Below, piece after piece: positions 18,101 to 26,621 of a stretch of DNA of 64,000 nucleotides. A program made the position numbers and the translations under genes. Position 1 is the first letter of the stretch. Every line of letters starts with the position of its first letter. Source of the DNA: Agathobacter sp. (GTDB lineage Bacteria; Bacillota; Clostridia; Lachnospirales; Lachnospiraceae); the NCBI GenBank assembly GCA_022775045.1, contig JALFLB010000029.1, positions 1 through 64,000 of the forward strand, written 5' to 3'. A model generated the notes under the pieces. It was given only the letters and a program-made list of their open reading frames with translations. It was not told the DNA's origin and searched no databases.

Positions 18101-18202
18101 CTCAACCAGAAACAAAGCATCATCTGTGCTCTCACTTAACAATTGAAGTGTCTGAAAATAATTATCAAATTTTGAGTTTTTCACTTTATGATCCATCTGC
18201 AC
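15194..18202 (-). CDS. PAS-GGDEF(degenerate)-EAL-PAS-GAF-PAS c-di-GMP phosphodiesterase
   Basis: The soluble 1002-residue protein has a PAS domain (about residues 15-130), a GGDEF-like domain (135-290), an EAL domain (305-555), a second PAS-like domain (575-690), a GAF domain (705-865) and a third PAS (885-995). The GGDEF signature is DGDCF, so cyclase activity is not expected. The EAL motifs are intact: AEALLRF, ELTES, DDFGTGYSSL, KVDR, CEGVET and GFYFSKP. It should hydrolyse c-di-GMP, with activity set by the sensory domains. The start is a GTG at 18202 or an ATG at 18196; neither has a strong binding site. It may oppose the cyclase at 1684-2790. Confidence 0.88.
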   Translation of the reverse strand: MQMDHKVKNSKFDNYFQTLQLLSESTDDALFLVEVKEGIVHLASDKFAKRYLLPLDENNQCRFCDYAGIIYERDLAPWLQNMEEIQRGECVTHDMVYRLVDNGGNLVWISCRGKVISDDEGKPDLMIGRISDTALSGKVDSVTGLFLSSELHANLKRAIEADKKGVLMILGVDRFKNINTKYGRGYGNYVLKRLAAHLENCVDMMLPVYRMDGDCFAVNFVDYTAEQAREAYHEIQNRMKENCTFSAGAVCYPIMEVRDTNALYDYAESALDRAKQNGRNHLEFFSAEDYEKQLSTIDLTEELRNSIKDDCKGFYLVYQPQVSVDGYEVVGAEALLRFRSQYRGVVPPDQFIGILEQSGMIVQVGNWILKEAIGQCAKWRRHNPNFRMSINLSYVQLEYKDLSQTIYDLLEQENLPGDAIVLELTESMQLQDYTKYNQLFYQWGKRGIQISMDDFGTGYSSLGYLKSLAIDEVKVDRCFISHIDMSAYNYRLLANILELARSSQIRVVCEGVETAEELQTLAELAPEELQGFYFSKPLDADVFAENYIFEHGEEERWKKSKSEQIEHRDKKALDLAEYKQILDQMEDVIYVMDEETHELYYMNYVAQRLTGAGENYVGRKCYEVIEGKKQPCDGCTSTNLQYKSFTTRQYYNEYLGSRMLIKEKYIDWNGRKAHLQIGMDMSVMDLAMKEMQDALAIEDALIKALAESGTNQSDGEVICGVLQKTGEFYQADRCYIFVHSADNQSWSNICEWCDKDVESQQMMLASVPEKMIAPWMENLEQDKEVIVKDVSCYKENKPALFDILDKQGIRRLMIVPMMREGRLFGFIGLDNPKAFPYDNRFLRKITPLLTRILAGNQMLDASRDLIADMTSMLRDSEILTALQQGMWMIELDENTGAKRMYVDRSMKNILGVEKTLTPEGYYEQWYRNIDEKYTDYINHAVTEMMETGRSVEVEYLWRHPEKGEVWVRCIGVAYQHENGIWKLKGCHCMTNDIIREKYVDKL

Positions 18203-18297
18203 AGCATTCCGTTTCTATATATTTGAATAGATTTTACAATTTTTCTAAATTCTACATATATTTATAGTACACTTTTAACAACAAATAAACAAGTAGT

Positions 18298-18326
18298 TTT
18301 ACGAAAATATTTATAAATGTTATAAT
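18298..18326 (+). promoter_or_regulatory. Plus-strand promoter in front of the hemerythrin relic
   Basis: TTTACG (18298-18303), 17 bp, then TATAAT (18321-18326) with an upstream TGT giving an extended -10. It is 40 bp before a perfectly placed AAAGGAGGG and an ATG, so it once drove a plus-strand gene and could now produce antisense RNA into the CPBP gene. Confidence 0.55.
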
Positions 18327-18365
18327 TTATCTGTCAAATTTTTTCATACAAAGGAGGGATTTCCC

Positions 18366-18407
18366 ATGTATCAGTTTACGAATGACTGTAGGATTGGATT
18401 ACCGTAA
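18366..18407 (+). pseudogene. N-terminal relic of a bacteriohemerythrin-like gene
   Basis: A strong AAAGGAGGG binding site, seven bases away, precedes an ATG and 13 codons encoding MYQFTNDCRIGLP, then TAA. The first residues match the opening of clostridial hemerythrin proteins (MYxFTxDCxIGIxxID), which bind oxygen through a di-iron site. The iron-binding helices are absent, and the stop falls inside the antisense tail of the CPBP gene. I infer that a deletion joined the start of a hemerythrin gene to the 3' end of the convergent CPBP gene. With so few residues the assignment is tentative. Confidence 0.4.
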
Positions 18408-19167
18408 ATCGATGAAGAACAATCAGACCGGTTGCAAGCAGAAACACCGAGATTATCCACGAAAATGCGTCTCCTGCAACAATCCGGTTTAGAATTCCTG
18501 TTTCCGTGCGGATCACTGCAATCAGATTTACTGTCATATGACCAAGCATTGCATAAAAGACATTCTGCCCTCTTTCCATCAAAAGAGCCAACACAATGCC
18601 CAGCAAAAAGGCATAGATAAACTGAACAATATTAAAATGCATCATGGCAAACAAAATTGCAGATATCGGTACCGCAAATACCCGCGGCATCACACCCTTC
18701 AACCTTGTAAAAAGTATCCCACGAAACACCAATTCTTCAAGAATCGGAGTAAACAACGCAGAACTAAGCAGTTCAAGTACGAGTGTACTTCCATAAAACC
18801 CTGCATTTGCTTCCTGATATCCCACAGATATGGAAACAAGCGGCGTCATGGAAATTATATTATTCAGCCCGATTCCAATACATGTTGTAACTACAACAAC
18901 CAACACTGCAAAAACCATTTTTTTCTTTGTAACTTCCGGTCTCCTTCTTGGAATTCCTGCAAGCGCCTGATCCTGTCGATAAAACGGAGTCATGAATGGA
19001 ATCGTGATAAGAGTTGCAATCAACTGGCAGGCAACAAAATGTTCATTATCTGATCCAATCACCCACTGCGCAAGTGTCATAATTACCAGCATCACTGCAT
19101 AATAAAACAAAAATGGATAAGCGATATACCAGATTTTTGCCGCCATCCCTCCATTCATAGGTTTCAT
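18376..19167 (-). CDS. CPBP family intramembrane glutamic endopeptidase
   Basis: The 263-residue protein has about seven to eight membrane segments and the three motifs of the CAAX-protease/bacteriocin-processing (Abi) family: EELVFRG (near residue 143), a His in MMHFNIVQFIYAFLLG, and GHMTVNL near residue 213. These residues form the intramembrane active site. Substrates are not predictable; no bacteriocin genes are nearby. The last residues (FTVIQSYSHS) are encoded opposite the hemerythrin relic, so the C-terminus may have been altered by a deletion. It lies 31 bp downstream of a HAD phosphatase gene. Confidence 0.85.
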   Translation of the reverse strand: MKPMNGGMAAKIWYIAYPFLFYYAVMLVIMTLAQWVIGSDNEHFVACQLIATLITIPFMTPFYRQDQALAGIPRRRPEVTKKKMVFAVLVVVVTTCIGIGLNNIISMTPLVSISVGYQEANAGFYGSTLVLELLSSALFTPILEELVFRGILFTRLKGVMPRVFAVPISAILFAMMHFNIVQFIYAFLLGIVLALLMERGQNVFYAMLGHMTVNLIAVIRTETGILNRIVAGDAFSWIISVFLLATGLIVLHRFTVIQSYSHS

Positions 19168-19198
19168 TGTTCTTCCTCCTCAATCAGATTTCTCATAG

Positions 19199-19849
19199 TT
19201 ATTGCGCAATCAATGCAGGTAATTGATGCATATCTGTGCAGATTCCGACAATCCCTGCTTCCTTCATCTGTTGGACATCTCCAAATCCGAAAGTCACCGC
19301 AACACATGCCATTCCCACGGCTTTTGCTCCCTCCACATCAAAAATAGTATCGCCAATCAGATACATATCTTCTGCCAAAAGATCGTCCCATCGACGCAAT
19401 GCTTCCCTCAGAACATCTTCTTTTCTGTCTCTGCTTCCATCAAATGTTGCCCCAACCACCTCATCAAAAAGTTTCAAAATTCCAAAATGCTCCAGTATCC
19501 GCCGACAGGATTCCTCTGGCTTTGAGGAAGCCATTCCGATTCGATACCCTTTCCTTTTCAGCGTGCGAATGCATTCCTCCACCCCCGGATAGAGACTGCA
19601 TTCATAAATACCGATCTTATTATAACGCTCCCGGTACACATCAACTGCCTCGCATGCTTTCTCTGCTGTAAATCCATAATATTTTTGAAAGCTCTCCGAG
19701 AGTGGTGGTCCGATAAAACGGTAAAGCTTCTCGGTATCCGGTTCTTCCATGCCATAATGGTCAAGTGCATACCGGACAGATTTAATAATTCCTTCCGAAG
19801 AATCAATCAGTGTGCCATCCAGATCAAATAAAACTGCTTTTTTTCCCAT
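19199..19849 (-). CDS. HAD family phosphatase, phosphoglycolate phosphatase-like
   Basis: The 216-residue protein is a subfamily IA HAD hydrolase. It has motif I VLFDLDGTLIDSS at the N-terminus, motif II MASSKPEES near residue 106, a Lys in the RKEDVL segment, and motif III YLIGDTIFDVEGAKAVGM near residue 165. The helical cap lies at about residues 15-85. Related clostridial proteins are annotated as phosphoglycolate or pyrophosphate-type phosphatases; the substrate is open. It follows the parC-like gene by 12 bp and may be translated with it. Confidence 0.85.
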   Translation of the reverse strand: MGKKAVLFDLDGTLIDSSEGIIKSVRYALDHYGMEEPDTEKLYRFIGPPLSESFQKYYGFTAEKACEAVDVYRERYNKIGIYECSLYPGVEECIRTLKRKGYRIGMASSKPEESCRRILEHFGILKLFDEVVGATFDGSRDRKEDVLREALRRWDDLLAEDMYLIGDTIFDVEGAKAVGMACVAVTFGFGDVQQMKEAGIVGICTDMHQLPALIAQ

Positions 19850-19861
19850 CTGTACTCTCCA

Positions 19862-22093
19862 TTACTTTTTTACGCCCTTTGTATCCCGATTCCCGATATG
19901 CAAACGATTCAAAGCAATCTTCCTGCCTTTTACCTCAACCTCTGCATTCTCTCCGTCATGCAATACATAAACATTTTTCAGTTCATCATCCGTACTAAGT
20001 CTCATACCTCGCACCCCAACAGCCGTCTTTTTCTTCTGTGGGATCTGAGCGCAGTCAATCCGTAAAAACAAATCCTTTTTTGAACACATGACAAGCGTAT
20101 CATTTTCCTCAAGAATCCGGACCGTAAGAATCTCATCCTCTTCACCCAGTTTTGTCGCCGCAGTCGTCTTCTTGCTCACAACAAATTCCGCACCATCCAC
20201 CACCTTCAGCATGGATTGTTTTGTGGCAAAAACAAGGCGATTTGAACTCACCTCTGTAAGACTTGCCAGGTAAACAAAATGCTCGCTGCTGCTGTCATAA
20301 TTACATAGATTATCAATCGGTGTCCCCTTGTCCCGAAACTTTCCATACGGTAAATCAAGAACTTTCAGCAGATGCATCTGTCCTCGATCGGTAAAAATAC
20401 AGATTCTATCCGTATTCTTACAGGTAAACACATAACGGTTTTCAGCATCTGCTGTCTCCCTATTTCGTTCGTAGACAGCCGGATCCACCACCTTCGCATA
20501 ACCAAACCGGTCCATAAGGAATACAACATCCTGCTCCTCAATCTTCTTCTCTGCGACAACTGCCTCTTTCAGATTATCAATCTTCGTACGCCGTTCTTTT
20601 GCATACTCTTTCTTAAACGTTTGAAGTTCCTTAATGATCACCTTTGCCATGGAGGAGCGGTGCTCTAAGATATCCTCATACTTTCCGATATTAGACAGTG
20701 TTTCCTCATGCTCCTTCATTAGAGCTTCAATCTCTAATCCAATCAGCTTATATAGACGCATTTCCAAAATGGCCTGTGCCTGACGCTCCGTAAAATTAAG
20801 CTGTTGTGCCATGATCTCTGACGATGGATTTTTAAACTGGATATTATCTGTAATTCCATCTGTAAGACAAGCCTTTGCATCCTTGATATTCTTACTGCCA
20901 CGAAGGATCTCGATAATCAGATCGATAACATTGCAGGCGCGAATCAATCCTTCCTGAATTTCCTTCTTATCAAGTTCCTTAGCCAGCAAAGTCTTGTACT
21001 TTCTGGTTGCAATCTCATACTGAAATTTCACATGGTGACGGATAATTGAAACAAGTCCCATCGTCTCCGGTCTTCCTTCTGCAACCGCAAGCATATTCAC
21101 GCCAAATGTATCCTCAAGCTTTGTCTTCTTATATAGAAGGTTTTCCAAAGCCTCAACGTCTGCGCCCTTCTTCAGATCCAGTACAATCCGAATGCCCTCC
21201 TTGGAAGACTGATTCGTAATATCCACAATATCACTTGTAGCCTTCGACTCTACCAGACTGTACACATCATTTAAAAATTTGCCGATGTTGGCACCAATCA
21301 TCGTATATGGAATCTCGGTAATTATCAGGCGCTCCTTGCCGCCCTTGCCTTTCTCCACTTCCACCTTGCCACGAACCTTGATTTTTCCCGTCCCGCATTC
21401 ATAAATAGCAGGAAGATCATCCTTATTGGCAATAATTCCTCCTGTCGGAAAATCCGGTCCCGGAATATACTCCATCATCTCTTTTGTCGTAATATCCGGA
21501 TTCTTCATATAAGCAATTACACCATCAATCACTTCTCCAAAATTGTGCGGTGGAATAGAAGTTGCCATACCGACCGCAATGCCCTCTGCACCATTGACCA
21601 AAAGATTCGGGACTTTAACCGGAAGTACCACAGGTTCCTTTTCTGTCTCATCAAAGTTCGGCATAAAATCCACAACATCCTTGTCAAGATCCGCCAGATA
21701 CGCTTCCTGCGTTACCTTCTGCAAACGTGCCTCCGTATATCTCATGGCAGCGGCACCATCGCCCTCAATCGATCCAAAATTGCCGTGTCCATCCACAAGC
21801 GGAAGCCCTTTTTTGAAATCCTGCGCCATAACCACCAGCGCATCATAGATAGAAGAATCTCCATGTGGATGATACTTACCCATGGTATCACCGACAATAC
21901 GTGCACTTTTACGATACGGCTTGTCATAACGGATTCCCAACTCATACATATCATAGAGGGTACGCCTTTGTACCGGCTTTAATCCATCCCGCACATCCGG
22001 CAGGGCACGGGCAATGATAACACTCATCGCATAGTCTATATATGATTTTTGCATCAACTCCGAATATTCGGTCCGTATGATACTCTGTTCCAT
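19862..22093 (-). CDS. parC: Type II topoisomerase subunit A, ParC-like
   Basis: This 743-residue breakage-reunion subunit has [15 protein letters not shown], the [19 protein letters not shown] quinolone-pocket region, and the active-site Tyr in [10 protein letters not shown] (about residue 119). The C-terminal part has the blades of the DNA-wrapping propeller. The GyrA box QRRGGKG, which marks gyrase, is not present; only a weak [14 protein letters not shown] stretch occurs. I therefore prefer topoisomerase IV subunit A, or the second topoisomerase pair common in Clostridia, over gyrase. It follows the B subunit by 25 bp. The serine at the quinolone-determining position is wild type. Confidence 0.8.
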   Translation of the reverse strand: MEQSIIRTEYSELMQKSYIDYAMSVIIARALPDVRDGLKPVQRRTLYDMYELGIRYDKPYRKSARIVGDTMGKYHPHGDSSIYDALVVMAQDFKKGLPLVDGHGNFGSIEGDGAAAMRYTEARLQKVTQEAYLADLDKDVVDFMPNFDETEKEPVVLPVKVPNLLVNGAEGIAVGMATSIPPHNFGEVIDGVIAYMKNPDITTKEMMEYIPGPDFPTGGIIANKDDLPAIYECGTGKIKVRGKVEVEKGKGGKERLIITEIPYTMIGANIGKFLNDVYSLVESKATSDIVDITNQSSKEGIRIVLDLKKGADVEALENLLYKKTKLEDTFGVNMLAVAEGRPETMGLVSIIRHHVKFQYEIATRKYKTLLAKELDKKEIQEGLIRACNVIDLIIEILRGSKNIKDAKACLTDGITDNIQFKNPSSEIMAQQLNFTERQAQAILEMRLYKLIGLEIEALMKEHEETLSNIGKYEDILEHRSSMAKVIIKELQTFKKEYAKERRTKIDNLKEAVVAEKKIEEQDVVFLMDRFGYAKVVDPAVYERNRETADAENRYVFTCKNTDRICIFTDRGQMHLLKVLDLPYGKFRDKGTPIDNLCNYDSSSEHFVYLASLTEVSSNRLVFATKQSMLKVVDGAEFVVSKKTTAATKLGEEDEILTVRILEENDTLVMCSKKDLFLRIDCAQIPQKKKTAVGVRGMRLSTDDELKNVYVLHDGENAEVEVKGRKIALNRLHIGNRDTKGVKK

Positions 22094-22118
22094 AATGATT
22101 TCCTCTTCTTATTTGTAT

Positions 22119-24032
22119 TTAAACATCTAAAATTGCATCGTTTGCATGTTCATAGATAAATGCCTTGCGTGGCGGTACATCTGTTCCCATCAGCATTGCT
22201 GTCACATCGGACGCCATACGCCCATCCTCAATCTCTACTTTTTTCATCACGCGGGTTTCCGGATTCAAAGTCGTCTCCCAGAGCTGATCGGCATCCATCT
22301 CACCAAGTCCCTTATAGCGCTGCAAAGTAAAGCTTCCCGTGTGGGTTTTTCGATATTTTTCCAAAGCCGCATCATCATAAAGATACTCTTCTTTTCCTTT
22401 GGACGGAATCACCTTGTACAGCGGTGGCATCGCAACATACACATGTCCTTCAAAAATCAGTTCCGGCATAAACCGATAAAACAACGTCAGCAAAAGAGTA
22501 GAAATATGTGCTCCATCCACATCAGCATCTGCCATAATAATGATTTTATCATATCTCAGCTTTGTAATATCGAAATCATTTCCATACCCTTCTGAAAATC
22601 CACAGCCAAACGCATTGATCATTGTTTTGATTTCAGCATTGGCAAGTACCTTATCAATACTTGCTTTCTCCACATTTAAGATTTTTCCACGGATAGGCAT
22701 GATTGCCTGATACATACGATTGCGAGCCATCTTTGCGGAACCGCCGGCAGAATCTCCCTCAACAATAAATATCTCACATTTAGAAGCATCCCTGCTCTCA
22801 CAATTGGCAAGTTTTCCATTGGAATCAAAAGAGAATTTCTGTTTCGTCAGAAGATTTGTTCTCGCCTTTTCCTCTGCCTTACGGATTTTGGCGGCTTTCT
22901 CCGCACAACCGATTACCGTTTTTAATATTTCCAGATTCTTATCAAAAAACAGTGGCACCTCATCCGACGTCACTTTCGCTGTTGCCCTGTTCGCATCCTG
23001 ATTATCCAGCTTGGTTTTTGTCTGTCCTTCAAATCTTGGATCCGGATGCTTAATAGAGATTACAGCAGTCATGCCGTTACGCACGTCCGCGCCATTGAAA
23101 TTTGCATCCTTTTCCTTCAAAATTCCAAGTTCTCTCGCATAGGAATTAATAATTGTTGTAAAGGCAGTTTTAAATCCAGTGAGATGTGCGCCACCCTCCG
23201 AATTATAAATGTTATTACAGAAACCAAGAATATTCTCATGAAATTCATTTGTATACTGGAAGGCTGCTTCCACTTCAATTCCTTCACTCTCCCCACGGAA
23301 ATAAATGACATCATGCAACACCTCAAGGTTATTATTTAAATCCTTCACAAATCCTACAATTCCATCCGGTTCATGAAATTCTATATGCTCTGTCTCCGAT
23401 TTCCGCCGATCCTCATAGATAATCGTAAGCTTTGGGTTAAGATAAGCCGTCTCATGCATACGGCTCTTTACCTCATCCTCCTTAAAACGTGTCTTCTCAA
23501 ATATTTCAGGATCCGGAAGAAAATTTATTTTTGTTCCTGTTTTTTTGGTCTTTCCAATCTTTGGGAGTAATCCCTTTTCCAGTTCCACAACCGGGTGTCC
23601 CTGTTCATAGCGATCGTGATGAATATAACCATCCTGGCTGATTTCTACATCCATGTAAGTTGAAAGAGCATTGACGACGGAAGATCCGACTCCATGCAGT
23701 CCTCCACTTGTCTTATAGGCATTGTTATCAAACTTTCCACCCGCGTGCAGCGTTGAAAAAACCACACGTGCCGCAGACACGCCCTTTGCGTGCATTCCTA
23801 CTGGTATTCCCCGGCCATTATCCTCGACTGTACACGAACCATCTGCTTCCAAAGTCACCCAGATTGTATCGCAGGCCCCTGCAAGATGCTCATCTACAGA
23901 GTTGTCAACAATCTCATAGATCAAATGATTCAATCCCTTTGTCGTGACACTTCCGATATACATTCCCGGACGTTTCCGAACCGCTTCCAGGCCCTCCAGT
24001 ACCGCTATACTACTTGCATCATATTCTGACAT
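22119..24032 (-). CDS. parE: Type II topoisomerase subunit B, ParE-like
   Basis: The 637-residue ATPase subunit has the GHKL motifs (EIVDNSVDEHLAG, DNGRGIPVG, GGLHGVGSSVVNALS), the transducer domain, and a TOPRIM domain with EGDSAGGSAK and the Mg-binding DADVDG (near residue 497). It drives strand passage by the partner subunit encoded next to it. Length is typical for both GyrB and ParE in Clostridia; the assignment as ParE rests on its ParC-like partner. The gene starts 12 bp after the CdaR-like regulator, an arrangement without an obvious functional link. Confidence 0.82.
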   Translation of the reverse strand: MSEYDASSIAVLEGLEAVRKRPGMYIGSVTTKGLNHLIYEIVDNSVDEHLAGACDTIWVTLEADGSCTVEDNGRGIPVGMHAKGVSAARVVFSTLHAGGKFDNNAYKTSGGLHGVGSSVVNALSTYMDVEISQDGYIHHDRYEQGHPVVELEKGLLPKIGKTKKTGTKINFLPDPEIFEKTRFKEDEVKSRMHETAYLNPKLTIIYEDRRKSETEHIEFHEPDGIVGFVKDLNNNLEVLHDVIYFRGESEGIEVEAAFQYTNEFHENILGFCNNIYNSEGGAHLTGFKTAFTTIINSYARELGILKEKDANFNGADVRNGMTAVISIKHPDPRFEGQTKTKLDNQDANRATAKVTSDEVPLFFDKNLEILKTVIGCAEKAAKIRKAEEKARTNLLTKQKFSFDSNGKLANCESRDASKCEIFIVEGDSAGGSAKMARNRMYQAIMPIRGKILNVEKASIDKVLANAEIKTMINAFGCGFSEGYGNDFDITKLRYDKIIIMADADVDGAHISTLLLTLFYRFMPELIFEGHVYVAMPPLYKVIPSKGKEEYLYDDAALEKYRKTHTGSFTLQRYKGLGEMDADQLWETTLNPETRVMKKVEIEDGRMASDVTAMLMGTDVPPRKAFIYEHANDAILDV

Positions 24033-24044
24033 CTCTTTTTCTCC

Positions 24045-25145
24045 TTACTCTGTTTGACTTTGATCCTTCATATGCGCAATCACCATTACGGCGATGCGAA
24101 ATGTCATCGCATCCTCAAAGGTACGGATATCCAGTCCGATTGCCTTTTCAATCCGTTCCAGTCGATACACAAGGGTATTCCGATGCACATAAAGCTGTCT
24201 GGCAGTCTCTGATATATTCAAATTGTTTTCAAAAAATTTATTGATTGTTGACATTGCCTCTTCATCTTCCAAAATATCCGGAATCTGCTCTCCGAAAACT
24301 TCCTTAATAAACATCTCGCATAAGCTCATAGGAAGCTGGTAAATTAGTCTCCCGATTCCAAGCCTACCGTAGGAAATGGTATCACATTCTGCATAAAATA
24401 CCCGCCCAACCTCAAGAGCCATCTTAGCTTCCTGATAAGAGTCTGCAATTTCCGGCAATTGCGAGACTACATTTCCATATCCCACACGAACTTTGATCAT
24501 GGCCTCCATATGCAGGTTGTCCACAAGACGACTCGCCATATTCCCCAATGTTTCATCCATCTCATTCTCTTCCAGATGAGACACATCTTTAACCAGAATC
24601 ACACTATGTTGATCCACACTTGTCACAAAATCCCCGGAACGGATATTAGCCATATTTTTTACCAGTTCCATCACCACATCATTATTTTTATTTCCGGTGT
24701 CAATCACAAACACAACTCTCGGTCCTGCAAGAATATGGTGTTTTTTGGCTTTGCTGAATATATCAACCATCAACATGTTCCCAAGAAGAATGTTTTGAAT
24801 AAGGTTATTGCGGTCAAACTGTTCCGCATAACTCATAACAAGATTACGAATCTGACATACTGCCATCTGTGCGCATACTGCAAATGAATCCTCTGTCACA
24901 AGGCACACCAGAATATACTCCGTCTCACTCTCTATGGTCACTTTATACAAATGAAAATCCTGAAAAGTCTGACGATCTGCCATAGATTCTGCAAACTCTG
25001 CCACAACATTCTCCAGTTCTGGCGTCACCTCAATTTCTTCTGTACTCGCAACCAACTTTCCCTTTGCATTAAACAATGCCGTATCCATACGACTGATTTC
25101 TTTGATTTCATCCAATGAATTCTGAAGTTTCTGATTTGACAGCAT
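24045..25145 (-). CDS. CdaR/PucR family transcriptional regulator
   Basis: The start is the ATG at 25145, preceded by AAAGGAGAG, giving 366 residues. The C-terminal 60 residues form the PucR-type helix-turn-helix (NLNISETARQLYVHRNTLVYRLERIEKAIG). The central region (about 130-290) is a GGDEF-like or CdaR-type domain and the N-terminus a putative sugar-diacid or GAF-like sensor. Members control carbon-source genes such as glucarate or purine catabolism. No target operon is adjacent, apart from the multi-sugar ABC ATPase gene upstream, so the ligand is open. Confidence 0.8.
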   Translation of the reverse strand: MLSNQKLQNSLDEIKEISRMDTALFNAKGKLVASTEEIEVTPELENVVAEFAESMADRQTFQDFHLYKVTIESETEYILVCLVTEDSFAVCAQMAVCQIRNLVMSYAEQFDRNNLIQNILLGNMLMVDIFSKAKKHHILAGPRVVFVIDTGNKNNDVVMELVKNMANIRSGDFVTSVDQHSVILVKDVSHLEENEMDETLGNMASRLVDNLHMEAMIKVRVGYGNVVSQLPEIADSYQEAKMALEVGRVFYAECDTISYGRLGIGRLIYQLPMSLCEMFIKEVFGEQIPDILEDEEAMSTINKFFENNLNISETARQLYVHRNTLVYRLERIEKAIGLDIRTFEDAMTFRIAVMVIAHMKDQSQTE

Positions 25146-25175
25146 GTTCTCTCCTTTGAATTGTATATTCAATCT

Positions 25176-25207
25176 AAAAACCGGGTGTAAATAATCACAC
25201 CCGGTTT
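25176..25207 (-). terminator. Intrinsic terminator of the ABC ATPase gene
   Basis: The perfect 11-bp stem AAACCGGGTGT / ACACCCGGTTT with an 8-nt loop is followed on the minus strand by TTTTT. It lies 31 bp beyond the ugpC stop and before the CdaR gene. Confidence 0.88.
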
Positions 25208-25237
25208 CATAATTTACAACTATATAATTTTAACGAA

Positions 25238-26350
25238 CTAGTTGGTAATTGTCAATTCTGTTTCCTTATCAAAAACATGAATCTTATTTGGATCAAATGC
25301 AAGTTTAATATGATCACCATAACGAGCCGGAGTATCAGAATCAACTCTCGCTGTCATGTTTGCACCAGCTACTGTATAGTACAGTAATACTTCTGCACCA
25401 AGCAACTCATAACCGGTTACATCAGACTCAATGACACACTCACTGTTCTTTGCAAGCATCTCTGGGTCATCAGAAATATCTTCCGGGCGAATACCGAAGA
25501 TTACTTTCTTTCCATTATAACCGCCCTCAATCAGCTTCTTAGACTTGTTCTCCGGAAGAACAACCGCATAATCGCCAAACTTTAATGTAGCCTTGTCACC
25601 ATTCACGATGCAATCTGCATCAACGAAGTTCATCTGTGGAGATCCGATGAATCCTGCAACAAACAAATTGTTCGGCTCGTTGTATAACTTCTGTGGAGAG
25701 TCAACCTGCATAATGACACCATCCTTCAGTACAACGATTCTGGTTCCAAGAGTCATAGCCTCTGTCTGATCATGTGTTACGTAAATGATTGTAGCACCCA
25801 ATCTATTATGTAAAGAAGCAATCTCAGATCTCATCTGTACACGGAGTTTTGCATCCAGATTGGATAACGGCTCATCCATAAGGAATACCTTTGGATTACG
25901 AACAATTGCACGTCCCATAGCAACACGCTGTCTCTGTCCACCGTAAAGAGCCTTCGGCTTACGATCTAATAACTTCTCAAGATCAAGGATTCTTGCAGCC
26001 TCTTCAACCTTAGCCTTAATCTCATCCTTCGGAACCTTTCTTAACTTAAGACCGAATGCCATGTTATCAAATACTGTCATATGCGGATACAGAGCGTAGT
26101 TCTGGAATACCATTGCAATATCTCTGTCCTTCGGTTCTACATCGTTCATAACCTTTCCGTCGATGATCAGCTCACCTGAAGAAATCTCCTCAAGTCCTGC
26201 AATCATACGAAGAGTTGTAGACTTACCACATCCAGATGGTCCTACGAAGATGATAAACTCCTTATCTTCTACATCAAGATTGAAATCCTTTACAGCTTCA
26301 AAACCATTTGGGTACTTTTTACACACATTCTTTAAAGATAAACTTGCCAT
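25238..26350 (-). CDS. ugpC: Carbohydrate ABC transporter ATPase (UgpC/MsmX type)
   Basis: The 370-residue protein is a CUT1-family ATPase: Walker [17 protein letters not shown]-loop [14 protein letters not shown], signature [14 protein letters not shown], Walker [17 protein letters not shown]-loop THDQTEAM, and the C-terminal OB-like regulatory domain at 240-365. No permease or binding protein is adjacent. That pattern matches the stand-alone multipurpose ATPase MsmX, which energises several sugar importers in Firmicutes. Note that the signature reads YGGQRQ, not the common SGGQRQ. It has its own terminator and a long upstream region. Confidence 0.9.
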   Translation of the reverse strand: MASLSLKNVCKKYPNGFEAVKDFNLDVEDKEFIIFVGPSGCGKSTTLRMIAGLEEISSGELIIDGKVMNDVEPKDRDIAMVFQNYALYPHMTVFDNMAFGLKLRKVPKDEIKAKVEEAARILDLEKLLDRKPKALYGGQRQRVAMGRAIVRNPKVFLMDEPLSNLDAKLRVQMRSEIASLHNRLGATIIYVTHDQTEAMTLGTRIVVLKDGVIMQVDSPQKLYNEPNNLFVAGFIGSPQMNFVDADCIVNGDKATLKFGDYAVVLPENKSKKLIEGGYNGKKVIFGIRPEDISDDPEMLAKNSECVIESDVTGYELLGAEVLLYYTVAGANMTARVDSDTPARYGDHIKLAFDPNKIHVFDKETELTITN

Positions 26351-26500
26351 TTGAAAAACCTCCTAATTGTGTTTCCTTTTTCTCTGGTGAAGTTCCCTTG
26401 AACTCCTTACAATGGTATCATACAAAAAAGCTGAAACATTTACCACTGTCAAACCGCCAAATATTTGTCCCTGTTCTTGTCAATTTGACGAACCATGTAG

Positions 26501-26621
26501 TAAGGAGGGACCCACATAGTGGGAAGATTCCTTACTACCTACGCAGATGCCGCGGCGTCAGCCGCTCTCTCATGGCATCTGCTCCTTAAGGAGGGACCCA
26601 CATGCCGGGAAGATTCCTTAC
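26501..26621. repeat. Paired 35-bp repeats flanking a strong hairpin
   Basis: Two copies of TAAGGAGGGACCCACAT-NNN-GGGAAGATTCCTTAC (26501-26535 and 26587-26621) differ at only a few bases, and each is itself an imperfect palindrome. Between them lies a stem GCAGATGCC / GGCATCTGC (26543-26551 and 26574-26582) with an inner stem GCGGC / GCCGC. The second repeat includes the stop codon of the PRTase-like gene. It resembles a REP-like or terminator-derived mobile palindrome; I cannot name the family. Confidence 0.6.

Noticed and set aside
19862-22093. Assignment of the topoisomerase pair to DNA gyrase
   Set aside because: The A subunit lacks the QRRGGKG GyrA box; a ParC/ParE or second topoisomerase role fits better, though the names remain provisional.
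26502-26621. CRISPR array or T-box riboswitch at the paired repeats
   Set aside because: There are only two repeats with a structured, non-spacer-like interval, and no T-box or specifier-loop motif is present.
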